This document shows positions 1 through 6,912 of a DNA stretch of 64,000 nt, piece by piece. The notes under the pieces are model-generated. The model did no database searches. It was given only the letters and a program-made list of their open reading frames with translations, and had not been told where the DNA came from. Source of the DNA: a bacterium (lineage in GTDB: Bacteria > Bacteroidota > Ignavibacteria > Kapaibacteriales > UBA7675); assembly GCA_030430495.1 (NCBI GenBank), contig JAUIKM010000008.1:108870-172869 (forward strand), in the 5' to 3' direction. The position numbers were made by a program, and so were the translations under genes. Position 1 is the first letter of the stretch; each line of letters starts with the position of its first letter.

Positions 1-1
1 C

Positions 2-1030
2 TCGCAAAATGGCCGCGTGGTCCTGGCCATGATCGACCGCCGCGGCAATACCGAGCTGCTGGAGTTAACCTATGCGCCGGAAGAGGAGACCAATCTGGAC
101 GTGACGCGTGAAATTGACTTCGGCAAGACGGTCGAGGGCGATGTAAAAGAAGCGAAGATAACAATTGTTAACACAAGCGACAGCGATCCCGTGGTGATCG
201 AGTCGATCGAGTTAACAGATGGCGCGCTCGGTTTTGAGCTTGTCGGTCGGCCGACTCTGCCTTACAGTCTGGCGGCCGGCGGCACGTTGGAGCTGACGGC
301 CCGTTGGACAGCCGGCGAAACCGGCAACTTCTCGGATATTCTGCTGATCGGTACGGCCGGCAAACCCGTTGCCGGTTACACGGTCCTGAAAGCCTACACG
401 GCTCCGACGGGGCTGACGTTTGTCGACCGCGACTTTTTCCGCATTGAGATTGGCGAGACCATTTACGGCACCGGCTGGATTAACAACGAAGGTGAAGTGG
501 ATGCGGACATCATTGCAATCGACGATCCGACCGATGATGCCTTCAGCATTATTCGTTACACCGGTGCTATTAACAGCGTTCCCGGCACGCTTGATGCCGG
601 TGCGACGGGCGGCGTCGACTTTGAATTCGCCCCCACGGAAGCGCGCGAATATACCGCAACCGTGGCGGTGCGTTACCGGTTCGGGCAGCAGCCGGAGCAG
701 CTCGGCACAATCAAGCTGATCGGCGAAGGCTTCGGCGAACCAAGCGACGTAGCTGAAACACCGAAGATCTTCGGCGCGTCCATCAGCGCGCAGCCCAACC
801 CGACTCCGCGCTTCACAACTTTGAACTTCGATCTGGCGACGCCGCAGCGCGTAGCGGTCCGTGTATTCGACCTGCGCGGTAATGTTGTGTTTAACATGCC
901 GTCGCAGGCATGTGCTTCCGGTGTTAACACGCTGGAGCTGGATCTTGCGGCATTGGCGAGCGGCACGTATTACTGTCGGTTGGAGGCGGGCGGCGCGCGG
1001 ACGACCCTGGCGATTCTCGTGCGACGTTAA
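2..1030 (+). CDS. Secreted protein with T9SS C-terminal sorting domain (5' partial)
   Basis: The reading frame is open to the left edge of the window, so the N-terminus is missing. The visible part has beta-rich, Ig-like segments of the kind found in surface proteins with ASPM/SPD-2/Hydin or choice-of-anchor type repeats (for example 'AKITIVNTSDSDPVVIESI' and a later 'GGVDFEFAPTEAREYTATV'). The last ~80 residues form a T9SS-type CTD: 'SAQPNPTPRFTTLNFDL', then 'VRVFDLRGNVV', then 'LASGTYYCRLEAG', ending in VRR. Family knowledge says such CTDs direct export across the outer membrane and are cleaved. The specific function is not recognisable. A strong intrinsic terminator follows 45 bases downstream of the stop. 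Confidence 0.85.
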   Translation, partial: SQNGRVVLAMIDRRGNTELLELTYAPEEETNLDVTREIDFGKTVEGDVKEAKITIVNTSDSDPVVIESIELTDGALGFELVGRPTLPYSLAAGGTLELTARWTAGETGNFSDILLIGTAGKPVAGYTVLKAYTAPTGLTFVDRDFFRIEIGETIYGTGWINNEGEVDADIIAIDDPTDDAFSIIRYTGAINSVPGTLDAGATGGVDFEFAPTEAREYTATVAVRYRFGQQPEQLGTIKLIGEGFGEPSDVAETPKIFGASISAQPNPTPRFTTLNFDLATPQRVAVRVFDLRGNVVFNMPSQACASGVNTLELDLAALASGTYYCRLEAGGARTTLAILVRR

Positions 1031-1116
1031 GTGCCGGTCTACAGATCAGATACAAGATGTGTGGTTTAACACACAGCGGCGGGCCGATGTTTTCGGTTCG
1101 CCGCTTTTTTGTTGTG
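1021..1116 (+). repeat. 96-bp direct repeat, left copy
   Basis: This block runs from the last codons of the preceding gene through its terminator. It recurs at 2354-2449 with only two mismatches (positions 1024 and 1041). The two copies frame the intron fragment and the broken transposase. Confidence 0.95.
1075..1110 (+). terminator. Rho-independent terminator of the first gene
   Basis: AGCGGCG pairs with CGCCGCT, with an inner CCGA/TCGG stem, followed directly by six T. The probable intron fragment starts 4 bases after the T-tract. Confidence 0.85.
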
Positions 1117-1270
1117 CGCCCGGCAGGGCGCACGTCTGGCGGGGCGCACGTCTGGCGGGTGGAAGTCCCGTGTTCGCCCGGCAAGGGGAAGAACGAGCCG
1201 GATGCCAGGGGTGTCCATCGCGAGGTGGAATCTGAAGGAAGGCGCAGGCGAATCACTGGCCCGATGAATT
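1114..1270 (+). other. Probable 5' fragment of a group II intron (domain I)
   Basis: The stretch starts with GTGCGCCCGGCAGGGCGCAC, which has the GUGYG-type 5' end of group II introns and folds as a small hairpin. It continues with 'GGGTGGAAGTCCCG' and 'GAGGTGGAATCTGAAGGAAG', phrases I recognise from domain I of bacterial group II introns. It begins immediately after a terminator hairpin, the preferred insertion site of group IIC introns. No reverse transcriptase/maturase ORF and no domain V/VI are present, so it is a truncated remnant, apparently cut by the insertion sequence. The recognition is from memory and needs an Rfam covariance search. The right border is approximate. Confidence 0.5.
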
Positions 1271-2353
1271 GTGACCAAACAATTAACATCCACAATTCAA
1301 AACGACGCTATGAGTTCTTTCAATGCTCTATTTCCAGTACTTCAGCGGTGTTTGCCGTACCGCAAGGCGCGCGTGAAGTTTATCACGCTCTTTGTTTTGG
1401 CGCTGATCAAAACCCCGACGGTTAATTTCGTAAAAATTGCATTGAGTCTCAACCCTGCCTGCAAACAAAGCTCAAATTATCGGCGCATTCAGCGGTTTAT
1501 GGCTGAGTTCCCCCTTGATTGTCGTGTGATCGGAGCAATTGTCTGGCATTTGATGCCGAATCAGGACAACCTGACGGTGTCGATTGATCGTACTGAATGG
1601 CAGTCCGGGTCTCGCTGGATCAATGTGTTGATGGCTGGAATTGTCGATGATGGCGTCGCGTATCCCCTCGTCTGGTTTACGGTGCCGGGAAAAGGTCACA
1701 GCACAACCGACGAGCGGATTCGCTTGATGAAACTCTTGCTGGACATCGTTCCAGCCAACAGTATCCAGGCGCTGGTTGCCGATCGCGAATTTATCGGACA
1801 GCGCTGATTTCAGTGGTTGGTGCAGGAACGCATTCCGTTCTATATCCGCTTCAAGAAAAACGCACAGGTCGCATCAAAGGGGCGTCTGGTACAGGTACGC
1901 CGTCTGTTTGTGCACCTCGATCTGGACACGGCCATGCGGCTTGGACATCAGCGCTCCATCCACGGCGTGAAACTCTGGGTGACGGGCATGCGCCTGAAAG
2001 ACGACTATCTGTTAATCGCATCAAATCAGGATAACCTTGAGGCCATCGAGTTTTACCGGCAACGCCGGGGAATTGAAACGCTCTTTGGGTGCCTTAATAC
2101 ACGAGGGGTCAACCTGGAGTCAACACATTTGCGAGATCCTGACCGGGTTGCCAAACTCGTCGGATTGCTGACGCCGGCGTTCAGTTGGGCGCACAAAGCA
2201 GGCCGCTGGATCGCAGCGCGTGAGCGGATCAAACTCAACAAACATGGTCGGCCGGCCAAGAGTCTGTTTCGAACTGGACTTGATCACTGTCCTGCCTCAG
2301 CCTGAAATGGAAAGTCCCCTTTGAAGTTTAAGGTGGAACACTATGTCCCCACT
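1271..2353 (+). mobile_element. Degenerate IS4-family insertion sequence (borders approximate)
   Basis: The element is defined by the transposase pseudogene inside it. The left end is placed where similarity to the intron-like sequence seems to stop, and the right end where the 96-bp repeat begins. I could not find matching terminal inverted repeats or a target-site duplication, so one or both ends may be lost. It carries no passenger gene. Confidence 0.5.
1310..2305 (+). pseudogene. IS4-family DDE transposase, broken by an in-frame stop
   Basis: The two open halves (to 1807 and from 1808) are in the same frame and join at 'DREFIGQR*FQWLVQERIPF', where TGA at 1805-1807 most likely replaces a TGG (Trp) codon. 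DDE landmarks are visible: first Asp in 'VSIDRTEW', second Asp in 'ALVADREFIG', Glu in 'YRQRRGIETLF'. The YREK motif is also damaged, since the expected Lys seven residues after the Glu is Asn ('ETLFGCLN'). The start is set at ATG 1310 ('MSSFNALFPVL'), which matches the usual N-terminus of this group. Two lesions suggest the copy is inactive; stop read-through or a sequencing error cannot be excluded for the TGA. Confidence 0.88.
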
Positions 2354-2449
2354 GCGGCGTTAAGTGCCGGTCTTCAGATCAGATACAAGATGTGTGGTTT
2401 AACACACAGCGGCGGGCCGATGTTTTCGGTTCGCCGCTTTTTTGTTGTG
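2354..2449 (+). repeat. 96-bp direct repeat, right copy with terminator
   Basis: Second copy of the 1021-1116 block, including the hairpin and T-tract (2408-2443). After this copy the sequence continues as ordinary intergenic DNA instead of the intron-like sequence, so this copy may represent the uninterrupted site. Confidence 0.95.
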
Positions 2450-2741
2450 GAGTTTTTGCCGGCGGCATGAGCGCTTTGAGCTGCCTGCGGCATCTCAGGC
2501 TCCCTGACTTTTTTGTTGGTTTTTGTGTGCTCATGTGCAGGCTGTTGAGCACGAGGTCTTTTGTGTTTAAGTCGCGGTGCAGGTGCCCGGCGTTTGTCAC
2601 AGGTGGCTATGTTATCCGGCGTTTTGTGAACCGGGAATACGACACTCTGAATTGAGCTGCAAAAGTCGGGAGATTGAGTTCCCGGAGAATGTGGATGTTT
2701 AAACCGAGTCGTCATAGCCTGTTGACTACTTCAGTTAAAGG
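2450..2741. other. Intergenic region with 'CTGACTTTTTTGTTGG' motif
   Basis: No convincing gene. A weak hairpin (GAGCTGCCTG...CAGGCTC) precedes a CTGACTTTTTTGTTGG motif at about 2508-2523, which recurs downstream of other genes in this window. The rest shows nothing recognisable. Confidence 0.4.
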
Positions 2742-3245
2742 ATGCATCCAGTGACAAGTCATGATCGCATAGAGCGGAATTCCCAGGACGGCGGGTTCTC
2801 TGTCACGTATCTGTCAAGTGGAGTGTCCAGATCACATGACGACATCATGTTGTGTTTTGATGCACAGTGCTATATACTCGACTCCTACTACTTTCTGCTT
2901 GCTTTCCGCGCGACCACCGATGAATTGGCAGGCCCCGAAGAATCAATATTGTATTTTCTGGCCAGGTGCCGCGAACAGGTATCGAAAATGAAGAGTGGTC
3001 ACACCTTGTTTCTTCCCTTTGACTTGAGCGACGAACATGTTGGAGGGATTGCTCTGGAAAGAATCGACGACAAATATCAAACAACATATGGATTATTCTG
3101 TCAGGTCGAAGGGTGGTCGGTCAATCCTGAAGAATTCAAGAGTCGTGCGGATTTTTCAACAACAGAGTTTACCGAAGCAAGTTCATGTGAACTGACAATT
3201 GATCAGCTCGTTAAAGGGCTGACACTGCGGACCAGAAGGATATAG
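2742..3245 (+). CDS. Hypothetical protein, 167 aa
   Basis: I do not recognise this protein. It has no signal peptide or membrane segment and is acidic, with a compact mix of predicted strands and helices ('ESILYFLARCREQVSKM', 'GHTLFLPFDLSDEHVGG'). Start ATG 2742 is preceded by 'TTAAAGG', a weak ribosome binding site. It converges with kdsB; only 11 bases separate the two stops. Its base composition is more AT-rich than kdsB and plsC, and it lies next to a mobile-element scar, so recent acquisition is possible. A small accessory or immunity-type protein would fit, but this is a guess. Confidence 0.6.
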   Translation: MHPVTSHDRIERNSQDGGFSVTYLSSGVSRSHDDIMLCFDAQCYILDSYYFLLAFRATTDELAGPEESILYFLARCREQVSKMKSGHTLFLPFDLSDEHVGGIALERIDDKYQTTYGLFCQVEGWSVNPEEFKSRADFSTTEFTEASSCELTIDQLVKGLTLRTRRI

Positions 3246-3256
3246 TGTCTTCAGTC

Positions 3257-4006
3257 TCAGTGCCGCGCGTTCAATATCCCCTCAACCCGCTTGACATCTT
3301 CCGGCAGGTCGACCGCATATAACTCGTCCCGGCATTCGATGCAGTGGTAGTGCGCGCCGTCTTCCATCAGGCGCAGCTGCTCCAGCTGTTCGGCGCGCTC
3401 CAGCGGCGAGGGCGCCAGGCTGCCGAAGCGCTCCAGCGCGCGGCGTCGGTAGGCGTACAATCCAATGTGCTGCCAATAAACAACTTCGCGTTCCGCGTCG
3501 CGGCGACAGGGAATGGGACTGCGCGAAAAATACAGCGCGCGTCCGTCGGCGGCGCGCGCCACCTTGACGATGGCCGGATTGTTAATGTCCGCCGCCGCGT
3601 CGATGCGGCGCACCGGCGTGCTGACGGACGCGGCCGGACGTTCGGCGAGCGCCTGCACCAACTCGTCCACCAGGCGGCCGCGCAGCAGCGGCTCGTCGCC
3701 CTGGATGTTAACCACGATGTCGGCCGCAGCGTCTACCAGCGCCAGAGCGCCGATAATCCGGTCCGTGCCGGAGGCAAATTCTCCGTGGGGTTCTAAAACC
3801 TGCGCGCCGAAGCCGGCGGCGCAGGCGCGGATGCGCTCGTCATCCGTGGCGATGTACACCGCCGACAGCGTGTCGGCTGCCATCGCCGCACGCCAGACGT
3901 ACTCAATCATTGTCTTGCCGTTGATCTGCGCCAGCGGCTTGCCCGGAAAGCGCGAGGAGTCGTAGCGTGCCGGGATGATCGCCACGGCGGAGAGAGTCGG
4001 ATTCAT
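3257..4006 (-). CDS. kdsB: 3-deoxy-manno-octulosonate cytidylyltransferase (CMP-KDO synthetase)
   Basis: 249 aa, normal length for KdsB. The N-terminus carries the nucleotidyltransferase signature 'IIPARYDSSRFPGKPL' (residues ~10-25), followed by 'GKTMIEYVWRAA', and later 'NIQGDEPLL' (the metal/CTP-binding Asp region). The enzyme activates KDO with CTP in the cytoplasm for transfer to lipid A, so it marks an LPS-bearing Gram-negative cell. It lies 18 bases downstream of plsC on the same strand, probably one operon of envelope lipid genes. No unusual residues were noticed. Confidence 0.96.
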   Translation of the reverse strand: MNPTLSAVAIIPARYDSSRFPGKPLAQINGKTMIEYVWRAAMAADTLSAVYIATDDERIRACAAGFGAQVLEPHGEFASGTDRIIGALALVDAAADIVVNIQGDEPLLRGRLVDELVQALAERPAASVSTPVRRIDAAADINNPAIVKVARAADGRALYFSRSPIPCRRDAEREVVYWQHIGLYAYRRRALERFGSLAPSPLERAEQLEQLRLMEDGAHYHCIECRDELYAVDLPEDVKRVEGILNARH

Positions 4007-4024
4007 GGGTTTCCCGTGGAGTCG

Positions 4025-4786
4025 TCAACTGTCCTGCTGTACGGAGGCGTCGTGTGCCGCCGCCGTGGAATGTGCGCGCACGCGCGCATCAATGAAAGCA
4101 TGGATTGCGCGCATCATGTCCTGTTCGGCGGCGCGGTCCGGGGCTTCCAGCGCCGGCAGCGCTTCGCCGATGTAGACGTGTACGTCGCCGCCGCGGATCG
4201 TCGACGCGCCGCGCGGCATGACGCTGTGATTGCCCGCTATCGCCACGGGCACCACGGCTTTGCCCGCGCGCGAGGCCAGCATAAACGCCCCTCGTTTGAA
4301 TTCGGCCGTCATGCCGTCTTCCGAGCGGCGCCCTTCCGGGAACACCAGCACCGAAGCGCCGGCGCGGATGACTTCCACGGCCTGCTGCATGCTCTGCATG
4401 CCGCGCCGTGGATCGGAGCGGTCCACGGCGATAAACGGCGATTTGCGCAACTGAAATCCGAACAGAGGAATCTTTTCGAGTTCCAGCTTGTAAATGATGC
4501 GCACGTCGTCGTCCAGCGCGGCCAGGATGACCGGGATGTCAAAGTAGGACGTGTGGTTCGCCGTGTAGACAAAACTCTGTCGGCGCTGCGCCGCCGCCTG
4601 TGGCACGCGGCCATGAACGTGCAGCCGGATGCCCGCGATGCGCAGCAGCGCACGCGACCAACTGCGCGCCAGGACAATATAACTGCGGCCGCGCCGGTCA
4701 AAAGGCATCGCCAGCAGCGCCGCCAGGCTGTAGCCGACGGTTACGAGCGCAATTCCGATTTTTCGAATGGCGTTGAGCATGTGCAA
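4025..4786 (-). CDS. plsC: 1-acyl-sn-glycerol-3-phosphate acyltransferase family protein
   Basis: 253 aa membrane-associated acyltransferase of the PlsC/LPLAT family. The catalytic NHx4D motif is 'NHTSYFD' at residues 77-83, and the glycerol-phosphate binding 'FPEGRRS' block is at ~150. A hydrophobic N-terminal segment ('IALVTVGYSLAALLAMPF') anchors it to the inner membrane. The family transfers an acyl chain to lysophosphatidic acid to form phosphatidic acid. It is the first gene of a pair with kdsB. The PlsC name follows the family; some members act on other lyso-lipids. An alternative start at the next Met (residue 3) is possible. Confidence 0.9.
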   Translation of the reverse strand: MHMLNAIRKIGIALVTVGYSLAALLAMPFDRRGRSYIVLARSWSRALLRIAGIRLHVHGRVPQAAAQRRQSFVYTANHTSYFDIPVILAALDDDVRIIYKLELEKIPLFGFQLRKSPFIAVDRSDPRRGMQSMQQAVEVIRAGASVLVFPEGRRSEDGMTAEFKRGAFMLASRAGKAVVPVAIAGNHSVMPRGASTIRGGDVHVYIGEALPALEAPDRAAEQDMMRAIHAFIDARVRAHSTAAAHDASVQQDS

Positions 4787-4980
4787 ATGTACGTAATTCG
4801 CCGCTTTGCGGCGCGGGCCGCGGAAGGCTTGTGACAGCTGCGACGGCCGACCACGGATAACTCCGTGACAAACAAAAGAAGGAAGCCCACCGAGAGGTGA
4901 GGCGGATTTGTGCGGCCGCCGCAGGCGAGGCGCTCCCGCGCGAACACAAGGCGCAATGGACGATAAAAAAGGAAGCCGGG

Positions 4981-5616
4981 ATGCAGGAAACAGAAGTCAG
5001 CAAAGCGGATTATTGGGCCGGTCGTTATCGCAAGGGTGAAACCGCGTGGGATCTGGGCGCACCCTGTGCCGTGTTCCAGGATGCGCTTGCGCGCGGACTG
5101 CTGCCGTTTCCCGGTGAGCCCAACCAGGCCCCGCACCTCCTGACGCCTGGCTGCGGCAACGGCCACGACCCCGAAATGTTTGCCCGCCACGGCTACCGCG
5201 TGACGGCGCTGGACTTTGCGCCCGAGCCGCTCGCCAACCTGCGGCAACGCATTGAAGGGGAGGAGTTGCGCCTGGCGACCCTGTGCCGCGACGTGTTTGC
5301 ACTGACGCCGGCCGATCTGGATCCGGTAGATATCGTCCTGGAATACACGATGTACTGCGCCATTGATCCGCGCCGCCGTGAAGAATACCTGGCCGTTCTG
5401 GCCGCCCTGCTGCGTCCCGGCGCCGTCGTGGCCGCCCTGCTTTTTCCGCTCGGAAAGCCGCAGGATGGACCGCCCTTTGCGATCGACCCGGACGAGTACG
5501 AACGACAATGGTCCGTCCACGGACTGCGGGCGATACATCGCGAGACGCCGCGTGCATCACATCCGGCCCGTGCCGGCAAAGAATTGTTGATGATTTTGCG
5601 CAAAACCGACGCCTGA
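4981..5616 (+). CDS. SAM-dependent methyltransferase, TPMT-like
   Basis: About 211 aa from ATG 4981, which I prefer over the upstream GTG frame because it is preceded by AAAGGAAG at good spacing. The N-terminus 'YWAGRYRKGETAWDLG' is the hallmark of the thiopurine S-methyltransferase-like family, followed by a SAM-binding motif I 'LTPGCGNGHD' and an acidic 'TALDFAPEPL' strand. Bacterial members methylate thiol, tellurite/selenite or halide substrates; the substrate here cannot be told. It is divergent from plsC with about 190 bases between them. Confidence 0.85.
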   Translation: MQETEVSKADYWAGRYRKGETAWDLGAPCAVFQDALARGLLPFPGEPNQAPHLLTPGCGNGHDPEMFARHGYRVTALDFAPEPLANLRQRIEGEELRLATLCRDVFALTPADLDPVDIVLEYTMYCAIDPRRREEYLAVLAALLRPGAVVAALLFPLGKPQDGPPFAIDPDEYERQWSVHGLRAIHRETPRASHPARAGKELLMILRKTDA

Positions 5617-5705
5617 AGGCCCGGCGGCCCGGGCATAATAGTTGAGCCGCTGATACGTTTTCCAGCAATATTTATCGGGCAGAAGTACGAAATACGGGAG
5701 TTGTC

Positions 5706-6017
5706 ATGTCAGTACCAACCATTAGTGCGGCGGAGCTGAGTCAAAAAATCCAGGCGGGTGAAAAACTGCAAATTCTGGACGTGCGCGAGCCGATGGAACG
5801 CGCCGAAAGCCACATCCCCGACACGGCTCACATTCCGCTGGGGTTCCTGCCCGGACGTTATTCCGAACTGCAGGTAGCCGATGGCGAAAAACTCTACATC
5901 TACTGTCGCAGCGGCGCGCGCAGCGCCAGCGCCTGCAACTTTCTGCGCGACAAAGGCATCGACGCGGTCAACGTTTCCGGCGGCATTCTGGCCTGGGGCA
6001 AACTGCCGAACAACTGA
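5706..6017 (+). CDS. Single-domain rhodanese-like protein
   Basis: 103 aa, one rhodanese domain. 'LQILDVREPMER' (residues ~21-32) and active loop 'CRSGAR' with Cys67 and its phosphate-binding-like loop are intact. Such proteins carry a persulfide sulfur on the loop cysteine. No signal peptide, so cytoplasmic. GGGAG lies 7 bases before the ATG. The thioredoxin gene follows 66 bases later on the same strand, so the two probably share sulfur or thiol redox chemistry. Confidence 0.92.
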   Translation: MSVPTISAAELSQKIQAGEKLQILDVREPMERAESHIPDTAHIPLGFLPGRYSELQVADGEKLYIYCRSGARSASACNFLRDKGIDAVNVSGGILAWGKLPNN

Positions 6018-6083
6018 CCTATTTGAATCACCATGGCCATGCCGGCGAACTGCGTCGCGGCCGTACATACTCCGGAGTTCAAT

Positions 6084-6407
6084 ATGTCTGCAACTCTTCC
6101 GGCTTCGTTTGACGAAATGCTGAAATCCGCCGGCAAACCGGTTCTGGTCGACTTCTGGGCCGAGTGGTGCCCGCCCTGCAAAGCGCTGGCCCCGACGCTG
6201 GAACAACTGGCGCGCGAGGCCGACGGCCGTTTTGTCGTGGCCAAAGTCAACGTCGATCAAAAACCCGACCTGGCCGCCCGTTATGGCGTCAGGTCGATTC
6301 CCACGCTCATCCTTTTTGACGGTGAACACATACTGTGGCAGGGCGTCGGCGCGATGCCGTTGGCACAACTTCGCAACGCGGTTACCGAGGCGATCGACGG
6401 CCGCTGA
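6084..6407 (+). CDS. Thioredoxin with WCPPC active site
   Basis: 107 aa, normal thioredoxin length when started at ATG 6084, which has CCGGAG upstream; the longer frame from 6033 adds a non-thioredoxin leader. 'VLVDFWAEWCPPCK' gives redox cysteines 29 and 32, and cis-Pro73 is in 'RSIPTLILF'. The usual WCGPC is WCPPC here, a variant found in thioredoxin-like reductases that tends to change redox potential. It lies downstream of the rhodanese gene, probably co-transcribed. Cytoplasmic (no signal peptide). Confidence 0.93.
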   Translation: MSATLPASFDEMLKSAGKPVLVDFWAEWCPPCKALAPTLEQLAREADGRFVVAKVNVDQKPDLAARYGVRSIPTLILFDGEHILWQGVGAMPLAQLRNAVTEAIDGR

Positions 6408-6912
6408 GGCGCTGTACGACTGGATTTGGCCCCTTTATGCTTCGCTCCCAAGGGCTCGCATAGGGGCTTGCTGACTTTTTTGTTTGTCATTGTGTGTCCG
6501 GTTCGACGTCGTCGAACCGGTCGCGTGTTACGAAAATAGAATTTGTTAACACCATGTTATCCCGCCTGTTTTTAAGGGTCGCGCTGCGCGTCTGACGCAA
6601 TTCCTGCCACTGCGGCGCAAAACCCGGCCAATTTGTTATCGATTTGTTTTTGTTTAATTGCCCACGTGTTGCCATTTGAATACCGCGCTGGTAACGACGG
6701 GATTTCAGCTTGTATTGCGCGTGTTTCAAATTCGCATAAACCCGCATCAGCAGGGCGCCGGGCACCATTTTGTTAAACAATATTTAACATGGCGCTAATA
6801 TCAGCCCCGGTAATTTTGTGACTGGAAATATAGCAACTCTCCTATTGCTTTTCTCCAGTATGCAAGCTGAAACATTGTTTATCTCCCAAAACACAATTAC
6901 TTGAGCTCTCTT
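6408..6912. other. Intergenic region with hairpin/terminator motif
   Basis: At 6429-6486 a hairpin (GCCCC..ATGC / GCAT..GGGGC) is followed by CTGACTTTTTTGTTTGT, probably the thioredoxin terminator and one copy of a recurrent motif. The rest, up to the TonB receptor start, is AT-rich. A 93-97 aa minus-strand frame (6487-6780) exists but lacks support. I see no clear promoter of the TAnnTTTG type. Confidence 0.45.

Noticed and set aside
1117..1270. Part of the IS4 element
   Set aside because: The sequence matches intron-like phrases and starts exactly after the terminator; it has no similarity to the right end of the IS.
4016..4834. 272-aa plus-strand open frame opposite plsC
   Set aside because: Overlaps the whole plsC gene, which has clear catalytic motifs; His/Arg-rich composition is typical of an antisense frame.
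6487..6780. 93-97 aa minus-strand frame before the TonB receptor
   Set aside because: TTG or internal ATG start without a convincing ribosome binding site, and no known domain. Kept as intergenic, though a real small gene cannot be fully excluded.
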